Assembly (NCBI GenBank): GCA_020226215.1
Contig: CM035235.1
Span: 39,481,457 to 39,545,456, forward strand
Direction of reading: 5' to 3'
Origin: Sindora glabra
Lineage: Eukaryota > Streptophyta > Magnoliopsida > Fabales > Fabaceae
DNA length: 64,000 nucleotides
The notes beneath the pieces were generated by a model that was given only the letters and a program-made list of their open reading frames with translations, was not told the DNA's origin and searched no databases. This document shows positions 49,101-60,115 of this stretch, piece after piece. The position numbers were made by a program, and so were the translations under genes. Positions within the stretch are counted from its first letter, which is position 1. Each line of letters starts with the position of its first letter.

Positions 49101-52100
49101 GGTTATCATGTCTTAGAATTGGTTATTATGTCTTGATAATTTGAATATACAACTTTTTGATTATCCACATTGAATCTGTTTATGACTTGAAATTAATTTT
49201 ATAATGTAGATGGAAAAGTCCGGGGACCATTTAAGTGGTGGGGCAAAGATAACAGTTGTTGCTCATGATGCAAAAGTTACTGGACCAAGTGCAGCCTCTC
49301 CTTTACTCCTTCTACTTCTATTGCTACTAAAAAGAAAGGGAAATATGTTGCAAGCAAAGCACCAGTAAAGAAACCACCAGCCAAAACGAGAAAGCCCTCT
49401 GTAAACCAATAAGCAGGGATTGAGAGCAAGAAAAGGTCACCAACATGAACTTTTTTCAATGAATTGCCTAAGAATCAAGTAAGTGAACGGACTGTTGAAT
49501 GCAAATATTATGGAATTATATTTTTATGTGGTAGTAAGGGTCACGGTACTTCAAATATGTTAGCTCATATGGATAAATGCCTTAAATATCCATATGCATT
49601 AACATCTGACCCTAAGCAATAAGTGTTAGATTTTGAAAGGAGTGGCAATAAAATTACCTTAGTTGGTTCTATGCCTTGTGTATGATGCCAAAGAACGTAG
49701 GAAAGCAATAGCTATGTTTGTGATTACTGATAGATAACCATTTAAGGTAGTTGAAGGTGTTGGGTTTAAGCATATGATGAAAAAATGCCAACCTCAATTA
49801 AATGTTCCTTCTAGATATACAGCTGCTGAGGATTGCTATAAGTTGTATATAGAAGAAAAAGGTAGACTTAAGGCTTCATTGAAATTTGATTGCTCTAAAG
49901 TTTGCCTTACTACAAATTGTTGGACCTCTGTTCAAAATTTGAATTATATGCCTTTAACTGCACACTTTATAGATAAAGAGTGGAAGTTACAAAAAGAATT
50001 CTTATCTTCTATCTTATAGCAAATCACAAAGGGGAAATTATAGAAAAACAAATTGAAACATGCTTAAATGAGTAGGGTTTGTACTGTAATAGTTGATAAT
50101 GCTAGGTCTAATGATGGAGCTATAACATATTTAAAGAAAAAATTAAAAAATTGGAAAGGGTTGATTATGAATGGGGAATTGATACATGTTAGATTTTGTG
50201 CCCACATACTAAACGAGTGGTTAATGAAGGATTGAAGGATCTCCATTCCTCTATAGCAGCAATTAGGAATGCTGTTCAAGGCACTCAAAATTTGAAGATA
50301 TCATTGTACAAGAGCACATCACTCACAAGGCTTTGAAAGATTAGAAGATGAGGGCACAGATTACTTGTTGCATTTTTGTGAGGATGATAAAAGAGAAGAT
50401 CCTCCAACCAATGATGATTGGAATAATGCTAGGGCCTTTATCAAGTTTTTTAAATTTTTTTATGATGTCACTCTTTCATTTTCTAGCTCATTGTATGTGA
50501 CCTCTAACACTACATTAATTTATCTTTCTTTGGTGCAAAATGAGATAAATAAATGGATTAAGGATGAGAACACAGATTCTGTTTTATACTTCATAACAAT
50601 GGATATGAAGAGGAAGTATGACAAATATTGGGGTAAAATTGAAAATATGGACCGTTTAATATTCATTGCCAATGCTTCGGATCCAAGATATAAATTAGTT
50701 TACCTCAAGTGGTCATTTGAGGATTTTTATGGGTGGGATATAGTTGAATTAATTGTTAAGATGGTGAAAAATGAAATGAGCAAATTGTATGAGTGGTATG
50801 CAATTAAGTATGGACAACACATCTCTTCAATCAATGATACATTAGGGTCATCTTTAGTTAAAGGGGTTGCACATGGGCAACCACTTGCACACAAAGCAAT
50901 AACTACATCATTTAGGTCTTATTTGAGACAAAAAGACAATTGAAGCAAAGAATGAGTTAGAACAGTACTTAAATGAAGGTTGTATAGATGATGACAATTA
51001 TGATGTGTTAGCATGGTGGAAGTTAAATAAATCAAGATTTCCTTGTTCTTTCAAAAATGGCAAGGGATTTGTTGGCCGTCCCTATCTCAATAGTATCTTC
51101 AAAATCTGCATTTAGTACAGGAGGACGTGTTTTAGATGTCTTTAGAAGCTCCCTTTCCACAAAGACAACTAAGGCTTTAATATGCACTCAAAATCAGTTG
51201 ATGCCTATAAACTTTAACTTCAAAGACATTAAATTCATTGAGGAACTAGAAAAAAATTGAAGAAATTGAGCAAGGTAATGATATTCATAACATTTAAAAT
51301 TTGTTTACTATTATAAATATAACTTAGTTAATATTTTGCTGTTATCTTTTTGTTAGAGATAATGACAGCAACAGCTAAATCAATTAGTGGTGGAAATGGA
51401 AATGAGATAGGGGCTACTCCAAGTGGCGTTGCTAGCAGTGGAGCACAACAACAACAACAACAACAACAAGATTCACAACAACCTATGGTTGTTAATTGAT
51501 ATAATGGTGGGTTAGTATACTTTTTTTATTTTGCATAATTTCTTATGTTTCTCTATTACCTTTCTGAATGCTTAAATTTATAATAATCGATTAATGACTA
51601 CTTTTTATTCTTTTTTATGCAAGTTCTTGCTATAATTTGATGGTGTTTCTCCATTGATTTTGTTACATTTGACACCATCTAGTAGAATAGTATTTAGTGT
51701 AGAAATTCTTTTGGTACAGTTATTGTGCAACAATGGCTAGCACTTTTTTAAGGTATTGCTAGCCTCTTTATAGTGATGCATAGATTTCATACTTTTGGGT
51801 TGCTACTAATATAGTTTGTGTGGCAAATAGTATAAATATAGAGGCAAATTTTTTTTTTTGGTACATATTTGGCACAGGGAGAATGATCATTATGTTGTCT
51901 TACTACTTAAGTACAGAAAAATTTGCAATGGGCAGTTGCAACGTGATTTAGAAAGAATCATTTAGTTTTTTTTAGTTTTATTTTCAATTAATGTTGTCAA
52001 TCCAGCGACTAGAGCAACACATTGTCTTGTTTGCTAGACAATGAATGAGATTTGGTTATTATTTTCAATCTAGAGCTCTATTTTAATGAATATTAGTATA

Positions 52101-52729
52101 TGTTACTTTTATTTTTGATGGATTTTAATTTTATGTAATTTAGTTTATTTTTTTGAGTGTTGTGGGTCATGAATAAATTGTTTGAGATACGGTTGCTAGG
52201 ACAATATAGTTTTCTTTAGATGTATTAGCTGTTTTCAAGCCCATATTAGCCGTTTGCATGGATGAAGTAGTTTTATTCTTTGTTAACTCAACTGCAGGTG
52301 TAGTGCACTGATTCATGATTGGCTGACATTGAATGATTGCCAACTTTAAAGTTTTGAGGAACTTCTAATGTAACTATTGTTTCAGCTTATCTCTTTATTA
52401 ATTTCATACATATCCTTATTAAAGCCATGCATATCTTTGTCCATAGCCTTCTTTCTAGCTGTGATTCTTTCTTTCTAAGTTATTAAGGACAATTGTTCGA
52501 AATTTGAGTGCTATATTGCTAGATTTGAAAAGAGTGATTAATGAAATGATTAATTATTTTAAATTATCTTTAATCATTTATAATTGATTAATTTAGTTAG
52601 AAATGATTTATAGGATAATTTCAGTCGATTATAAAAATTTTAGGATATTATTTGGTTTAAAATGATTGGTTAGTTTTTAAACCAAAATCGATTGAAATCG
52701 AAATCGAAATCGAAATTTGCCCATTCCTA
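46182..52729 (+). mobile_element. Complete hAT-superfamily transposon, 6548 bp
   Basis: The left terminus TAGGGGTGGGCAAA and the complement of the right terminus, TAGGAATGGGCAAA, match at 12 of 14 bases and fit the 'AGGGGTGGGCA' ends of plant hAT elements. The eight bases outside each end are identical (TAATGATG), the hallmark of hAT insertion. Both subterminal regions contain short repeats related to 'aaaccgttttaaacc' and 'gaaatcgaaatcg'. A GC-richer leader-like stretch lies at 46390-46700. The interior contains a decayed transposase gene (49210-51500). The 46.7-49.2 kb part has no ORF of note and may be leader introns. Confidence 0.9.
49210..51500 (+). pseudogene. Decayed hAT transposase (BED/hATC type)
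   Basis: The start ATGGAAAAGTCC follows a splice-acceptor-like 'tgtag'. Recognisable pieces in order, in shifting frames: a Lys-rich N-terminus (APVKKPPAKTRKPS); a BED finger remnant (TVECKYYGI then SNMLAHMDKC, its second Cys now Tyr); the RNase-H-like core start CLTTNCWTSVQN, with Asn where the catalytic Asp is expected; VIVDNARSND; a long open block 50365-50943 (ITMDMKRKYDKYW, ANASDPRYKL); and the C-terminal dimerisation domain (LAWWKLNKSRFP, then FSTGGRVLDVFRSSLSTKT). A possible last exon (51358-51500) carries a CAA/polyGln tract. In-frame stops near 49620 and 49737, near 50019, and several frameshifts rule out an active protein. Confidence 0.85.
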
Positions 52730-54333
52730 TAATGATGTGAGTAGTAATGTTTGTGTGGTTTAGGACTTTGATTTGGAAAAGACGCTATATACAAGAATGT
52801 TTGATATTTCAAGGACAAGCTTGGAAACAAAAAAGGCTAGAATCTAAAAAGATTAAGAAGCGTATTTGAATTTTTCATTTATAGTAGGAAATATAAGAAA
52901 CAAATAATATGGATTTGTAATATAATATAGGGAAGGAAAGATAGTAATGTGCATATAATAATTTATTATGGTAAATTCATAAATAGGCAAAGATGGAAGA
53001 AAGAAGATAGAGTTAAAAATCTTCAAATCTTTGGACAAATAGGTGTATATCTCACCATTGAACTTTATTTAAATAAAATATGATTATAATATTTATAAAT
53101 TGTACTTTCCCTATTGATAGTGTATATTCTACATTCATGTGTAGAATCAGTTCTATGATAGGTGCACTTAGCTGTTTGAGTAAATGTTAATGAATCAAAA
53201 TGTGTAATAGAAGTGTGGTGTTATTATTAGTTACTGATTGACTGATTATGATAGAGTTATGATAAATCATATTATGAATGTGTTTTATACTTTGTTTGCT
53301 TGTAATGGATCTAATAGCGAATTGACTACATTGTGAATCGAGTTTTATGAGGTATTGGAAAATTGTGAAATATGCTAAAGTAATGACATCAAATATTATG
53401 ATTTGTGATAAAGAGATAATGTGTTTGTCGGATGAGAAATTCCTGGTAAATAGATGTGGAATGGATAAGATTGATCTAGAAATCGAATGAGAAATTCTTG
53501 ACGAACAATTGAGAAAAACATGTGTTGACTTGGAAATCAGATGTGATGTTGAAATTGTCTGTGAAATGATGTCATTATTTGACATGATTGCATATCCTTA
53601 ATGTGATTGTGATAATTTGTGTGCATTAAGTTTTAATGGTTGTTTGTATGAGTAATGCCTACCTGGAATAGGTAGTATATGATATTGAGTTCTAATAGAA
53701 AGTTGAGATTTTTATGATTTTATTATGAGGAATAGAGTTTTAGTCATATGCAGGTGAATTCCCATTTGAGGGTATGATTGCACATATTTCATAAATCTAG
53801 AAAATAGATTTGTAAATATTTTTTAATTTAATATATGATTATTTTGTTTATTTTATATATATAAAATTGGTCACCTGCAAAATATTGGTAGATATATGCT
53901 TATTGAGTTCTTATAACTCCTTGTATTGTATTTTTAATATTTTCAAGTTTTGGTGAGTATATTTAAGCTTACTACATCTGTGGAGAACTCTGATAGTTGG
54001 GAATGTAATTTGCATTCAAATAAAAAATTGTTGAATCATAAGATATTTTAAATTGTTGCATGTGTAAAATTGGATCTATATTGTACTGTGTGAATATTGT
54101 TTGCTATTGTATATGAGAATTAAGCAGATTTTGAATTTTAGGATGTGTGACTTTTGGAAAGTGTTCAAAAATAAAGGAGATTCTATTCGTTTTTTAATAA
54201 AATTTTAAGATAAAAATTCAAGTTCCTTTGAAATTTGAAAATTCCTATTAGTTAGAAGAAGTGAAAAATTATTAAAGTGTATTGAAATCGATAATGCAAT
54301 TTATGCTGGTCATGATAAGATTAGGTCGTGACA
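52730..54333 (+). mobile_element. Probable LTR, right part, downstream of the hAT insertion
   Basis: Continues the sequence broken by the hAT element and ends in TTAGGTCGTGACA at 54333, a Ty3-type LTR end. A polyadenylation-type region with 'tatttttaatattttcaagttttgg' style sequence lies near 53930. No primer-binding site follows, and no pol sequence is adjacent, so this is probably a solo LTR. A 132-codon open frame on the minus strand (53187-53585) is Ser/Ile/His-rich and is not treated as a gene. Confidence 0.35.
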
Positions 54334-55290
54334 CTAAAATTAAAGGAATAGTTTTCTAATTCGTCAAAAAATAATATGAAGTAGCATTGAGAATTTTAAC
54401 ATTATAGTATGATTAGAAAATTTTCTATTTTGCAAAGACTTCTTTCTTCTTCCTTGCATTCTTTTAATTCAATCTTTCTTTGGTATTTCCTCTTTTCAAG
54501 ACATTAGCTATTTGATGGTAAAGAGGAATAAATATATTCATTGCCAGAAGGCAAGCCAAGGATAGTAACACTATTAATTCCATCTTTCCTTTCAAATTTA
54601 GTGGTGTCGTTGAGGAATTCAAAGTCCCTCAAAGGGACTTGGGATTTCATCATTAATTTCCAAAAGAGCATTTGTCTCCAAAATTATTCAATTGAGTTCA
54701 AAGTGGAAATCTTACTTTAACTTGAATTGTGATTTGTTTTTATTTCTTCATTGCATGATTATGGCTTGTTTTTTAGTTTAAATCCATTATGTTTGGAAGG
54801 ATTATATAATGATCTTCCATTATTATTTGTCTCCTTCTCTTTTTTTACATATATCTTCAAAACATTAGAATATCAACCATTATTAATCTAGGAAAATCTA
54901 TAAATGAAAACATGGCTCTATAGTTTCACCAAGTTCTAAAGCCAAGTTCTTTGGAAGTTCAAATAGAAAATATTTTTGAAATATATAGTTTAAGAACAAA
55001 ATGTTTTAGGTTTAGCTTTTGGTTTGCTTAACCTTTTAGAAAATGCATAATAATCTTGAAAAAATTTAACATAATGAGACGCAAACAAGTTTGCAAGCGA
55101 AACTTAAAAAGTATTAATGTTTTATTGTTAAGCTCATTTTTCTAAATTTAAATAGACATTTTAATCTTATATTATTTTGCATTGTTTCTCAAGTTTTTGT
55201 AATGCAAAATTTCAAATTAAATCTTTTAATCTTGATGGATTGCCATGTTGCAAATGCAATAATCAATATTAAGGGTCAAAATGGAAATAA
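54334..55290. other. Spacer between the LTR end and the right inverted repeat
   Basis: Non-coding AT-rich DNA. It presumably belongs to the Mutator-like element whose right end is at about 55468. No ORF or internal repeat recognised. Confidence 0.4.
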
Positions 55291-55551
55291 CAAGTTTGCA
55301 TCAACAATTTTGCTAGCCTATGCGTAGAAAATGAATAGATGGATCAAAATTATTTCAACTAAAAAATTAATCTAATTAGATATTTAGGAAGATGAAAATG
55401 GATTATTTGAAAATCAAAGGGATTAAAATTGTACAATTCATATTTTAGAGAATCAAAATTATATATGATATTTCTTGAAAGTTTTCCTTCTTCTAGATCT
55501 TAGATTCAATCTTAGGATTTTATGTATATATGTTTAGTAGTTTAATTACTC

Positions 55552-55554
<3 letters not shown>

Positions 55555-55620
<66 letters not shown>
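55555..55620 (+). repeat. (AT)n microsatellite, 66 bp
   Basis: Uninterrupted AT dinucleotides between the right end of the composite and the left end of the CACTA-like element. Confidence 0.97.
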
Positions 55621-55623
<3 letters not shown>

Positions 55624-55673
55624 AAAAATTCTTATGTATACATATTGATACATATCACATATGCACACACATA

Positions 55674-58600
55674 TACTATTAAAAAATTTATATTTAACAA
55701 TTAAAATTAGCAATGGATGCAGTGATGGTACAAGCATTGACAAATAAGTCTACTATATGGTGTAATTTTAATGATAGAATGAGTGATAAGCATTGGAGCA
55801 TTTGTTAATTCCATTGCTACTTTTTTAATTTCTTGAATTTTCTAACTAAAAACTAAATTTGTCAATAAAATTTACTGATAAAATTAGCAACTAAATAAAA
55901 AAATTTATTTTTGAATTACAATGGATGTAACAATAGATTCGTGCACAAACATTTTAAATTTTATTTAGCAATGAAATGATTTTTTTAAAAAAAAAATAGT
56001 GACAAACTTCTTAGAATCTATTGTTAATGAAAACATATTGTTTCATTAAAATGAATTAATGAAAGACTAATTTGTCACAAAATTATAATTTATATCAAAG
56101 TCTAATGCCAAACCTTGATTTTCACTGCTCCTTTTCTTCATCTCTTTCCTTCCTCTTGGCGTCACTATGTTATTTCTACCACCTGCTAGCTTTTTAATTG
56201 TTGTCACTATCATTTGATGACGTTATTGCTATTGCCACTTATTGCTACACATTTTAATTAGTGAGTTTTCTTAAATTTATTCTATTTTGATAGTTTTCCA
56301 CTTTTTTTATTTTATAGGGTTTAATTAGTTAATTTGTTACATATCTTATTCATTTTTCATCTTTAGTGTATTGATTTAGCCTTAATTGCATATTAGTTAA
56401 TTGATTTTTTTTTAGCTTGATTTATGGTTTTGGTCTATACATTATTTCAAACTATTCTCTTTTTCTTGTATTGTTGATTTGTGATTTTTTGTGTTTTTTT
56501 TCTTATTTTTACCTTATTAAATTTGGGGATTTCAATGTTTTGATTCTTCATGTGGGGTTTGATTGATATTGACTCCTTTTACAATCCATATGTTCAATGA
56601 TTTGTTTCAATGTGATATGATGAGATAAAGTTGCATCAATTCAAATTACTTTTTAAAAACTTTACACTATAAATTTTAGTTAGATGATGTATTCAACCGA
56701 ATGTACTTGTCCTATATATAACTTGTAGCTAATCTTATTTTGTGTTCCAAATTTTTCTTTTTCTTTTGTAATGGTAAGAAGAATATATTGAAAAAGTATT
56801 ATACTTTGGTTTTCATTACATTTGTGTTGGAATTATGATTATGAATTCAAAATGAGTTAGGTTTGCATTTAGATTATCTTTTCTTAGTCATGTATAAATA
56901 TGAACACTATATGTTATAATTTCATCCTTTATGAATGTGTTTCTCTACTGCTTATGACTTTCTTAATAAATGCATGGTTATAAATTGAATTAGGAGTTGT
57001 TGCTAGGTGGTTTGACAAGGATAAGTAGGAACTTTTTACATTTGTTGGTTTTGTTCTTTTTTTATTTTTTTTTGTTTTCTGGTAATAGGACTTTGAACTT
57101 TCTAAGTAAATCTATTTATCAACTTTTTTTATCATGAGGACATAGTTTGTTTGTCTTTTTGATGTGTTTAAATTCACATGTCACTACCTTATGTTACACT
57201 TAACTTTATATTAGACATATAATATCATGTATCTTAAATGTAAATTATGCTTGAATCCTTGAAGTAAGCTATCACTTGAATTAAGTTCTTCTAACACAAA
57301 CTTATTAAGTGCTTGATTAAAGCATTGTAGTTGATGTCAAGTGTTTTTACCCAAAGAAAAAAATTATTTGCCTAAATTTTTTGATAAATTAATAATAATG
57401 ATAGTTGTTCATATCAAAGAATTAGTACGTGTAAATCCAAATGACACGTGTTATTTTTTTCTTTCCCTTTCAAGGTCTAACTACAAGAATTACTTTTTAA
57501 CTACAAGAATTACTTTTTAACTACAAGAATTACTTTTGTTTATTTTTTGAATCTCTTAATATGAATTTGAGTGTGACTTTGAAGAAGTTTATCTGCAACA
57601 TTGTATTTATACTAATTGTTATAGGTTCTTTCTTAAAGAGAGATGTTATTATTGTGCTATCTTGAAGTATTACTAGTACTAGAGTATTTATTCCTAATCT
57701 ATATGAAAATATTTATAATGTTTCTTGTGCTCTTTAATTTTTTATATTAAAGCTCAATTTGTTGATTTCTAGTTTAATTTTTATGATTTGTCTATATCAA
57801 TAGAATGCTCAACCATTTGATCAAGACACCCACTAACACTTCTCTGAGGTACAAACCTAGCTGATGGTAAGATTCAAATTGTATCTGGAAGGCGACTTGT
57901 AAGTATTAGTTAACATTCAACTAAGTGTTTGTATTAATTTATTTGTGTTCATTTGTATTGTTTAACATTTTGTTAAATTTGCAATCTTGTAGTTGGTTAT
58001 ATTTGGTTTCAGGTTGGTTACTTCATCTACCTATGGTTCCATTAAGGACATAATAAAGATGATATAGATGATGGATTTTGGAATTAGCCTTCAAATATAC
58101 TAGTATCTCCTAAAAGTCAAGAAAATACCTAAAAACTATAGATAAGTGAGCTCACAAAGACATGGCTAATGTTTTAGAATTTTTTCTTATATAATGGAGG
58201 AAATGAATAGTATCAAAATTTACTTTATTATAACCTCAAGGAAGTTCCTTGATTTTAAAGTTTGATCCTTTTTTTGTCCTTTAATAATACTAATCTTTGA
58301 AGTTTAATAAGGCAAAGATCAAATTTGCATGTTATGACTTTCATATAATATTCTTAAGGTTATTGTCAGCAAATCTTCATAGAAATTTTTGTTCTTTCTT
58401 ATTAATAGTACTATTAGATTCACTCCATTAAGTTAGAATTATAAAAAAAAGAAATAGAGTAATGGTGATTTGTCCCAAATTATGGCCGAGAGAAAATGAT
58501 AGTCCAAAAGTAATAAATTAAATCTCAGCAATTGTTGATCAAGTAAAATACGTACAATATTGATACATTGTTTAAAAGCTAGTTATTTAGGATTTTTATT

Positions 58601-59242
58601 TTTATGTTATAGTCATTGAACGTTATTTTTTTATATATTGAATTTTATGATTTTAATAGTATTTTTAATTAATATAAATAAAATATTTATATTTAATTTT
58701 AGTTTATGAAATTCAATTTGAATATTTAATTGTTGATAAGTATTAAACTTTATGAAGTTTGATTGTTGCAAAGTGTTTAATGTGTAGATTATTATAAAAA
58801 TAGATAATATATTTACAAATATATCTTATATTAGTAGCAAAATTTTGAAGATGTTGTTGCTAATTTACAATGAATCACCCAATTTAGCAACAAAATTAAC
58901 AATCAAATTTTAGCCATATAATATTCCATCATGAAATCAAAGTTTAGCAATGGAAATATCCATCACTATATCGTAATTCAAGGATGGAAATTCTACTAGT
59001 AGATATAAAGTTAACAACAGATAAATATGTCACTTATTCCATTCATTATTCATTTCATTTTTTGTTGTTAAATTGGTGACAAATGTAGCAATGAATAACT
59101 TAAGTCCATCGTTAATTTAATTACTGATACTCTATTTACTTATGCCTTCTTACTCATCGTTAATTCTATTATTATTTAATTTTAACAACAAAATTGTGCC
59201 ATTAATGATGGATCCATCATTAAGTAGTTTTTTTTTTTAGTG
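55674..59242. mobile_element. Non-autonomous CACTA-like (En/Spm) element
   Basis: The right terminus reads TTTTTTTTTTTAGTG, the complement of CACTAAAAAAA. The left terminus TACTATTAAAAAA is a one-base variant of CACTA. Both subterminal regions (55700-56050 and 58850-59240) are rich in short motifs in both orientations, such as 'ttagcaatgga', 'agcaacaaaatt', 'tagtgacaaa' and 'tccatcatta', the style of CACTA subterminal repeats. Possible target duplications are ATA and AAA (not identical). The ~2.8-kb centre has no transposase frame. Confidence 0.55.
57481..57540 (+). repeat. Three tandem copies of a 20-bp unit
   Basis: CTACAAGAATTACTTTTTAA occurs three times head to tail, perfectly except for the last three bases of copy 3. 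It lies in the middle of the CACTA-like element. Confidence 0.95.
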
Positions 59243-59975
59243 AAACTAGAAAGAAGTTAAAGCATACTTATGTATTTACAATGCATCATATAACACTTGA
59301 TAAAGGATAAATTTCACATGGCCATAGGTAGTTTTGCTCTTTTCTTATAGAACTTATTTATATTTTTAAATGTTAAAATTCATCTTATTATAATTTCAAC
59401 TATTAATATTTTGTCTATTCTTTTACTATTTTCCATCCATAATTTAATGGAATTGTGTGTAAAATGCACATTCTTTCTATTTCTCCGAACTAAATCTAAT
59501 TTGAAACTCATTCTCAAAGCTAATTAATTTACCCCAAAATGGAAGGTCTAAACCCTTATTAAAGACTTATTGAAGTAATTTGCTTTAAGACTACAGAAGA
59601 ATGTTAGTGCTAGAGGTTAGGAACTTTTTCTTTCTTTTTTTTTTTTTTTCTGAGAAGCAAATCTGTTTTGAGAATTAGTATCAAACTAGATCAAATATAG
59701 AAGAAATAGATAGCATATGCATTTCATGTTTGATTTTGAGAATGAGTGTCAAATTTGGAAAAATAAATAACATGCCTTTCATGTGTGTTTTTTAGATGGA
59801 AAATAATTTACGAGGACAAAAATAATAATTTTTCAACTCTTAAAACTATACGTGAATTAAGGTAAAAAATGAATTTATAAATGGATAAAGTATAATTTAT
59901 TCTTATTCAAAATAACTTTTAAAAATAAAACAAGTTAATTTTATAATATTAGTGGAATTTTTTAAAATTTATTTA

Positions 59976-59982
<7 letters not shown>
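59243..59982. other. AT-rich DNA, nothing recognised
   Basis: Spacer between the CACTA-like element and the next microsatellite. It has a T-run at about 59636-59650 and no gene. Confidence 0.5.

Positions 59983-60058
<76 letters not shown>
59983..60058 (+). repeat. (AT)n microsatellite, 76 bp
   Basis: Uninterrupted AT dinucleotides. Confidence 0.97.
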
Positions 60059-60060
<2 letters not shown>

Positions 60061-60087
60061 AATAATTAATTATTATTAAAAATTGTT

Positions 60088-60115
60088 GAGAGAGAGAGAG
60101 AGAGAGAGAGAGAGG
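60088..60115 (+). repeat. (GA)n microsatellite
   Basis: About 14 GA units, 30 bp downstream of the long AT tract. The minus-strand open frame across it (60066-60260) is a by-product of this simple sequence. Confidence 0.95.

Larger units (their letters stand above)
43130..55468. mobile_element. Mutator-like terminal inverted repeats bounding a nested 12.3-kb composite
   Basis: About 43139-43290 aligns with the reverse complement of about 55300-55468. Both carry AATTTTGATCTCCTAGAATA or AATTTTGATTCTCTAAAATA at the outside, then ATGAATTGTGCAATTTT or ATGAATTGTACAATTTT, then 'attaattttagt'. The style matches the ends at 7716 and 12778. TATTTCTTA (43121-43129) and TATTTCTTG (55469-55477) may be a target duplication, but the ends are offset by about nine bases, so this is uncertain. 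The interval contains LTR-like DNA, a MITE and a complete hAT element, and no Mutator transposase. Confidence 0.5.

Noticed and set aside
53187..53585. 132-codon minus-strand open frame
   Set aside because: Ser/Ile/His-rich product with no motif, lying in LTR-like sequence and probably open by chance.
43121..55477. TATTTCTTA/TATTTCTTG as a firm 9-bp target duplication
   Set aside because: The match is 8 of 9, but the inverted repeats are offset by about nine bases at these ends, so it is kept only as a possibility.
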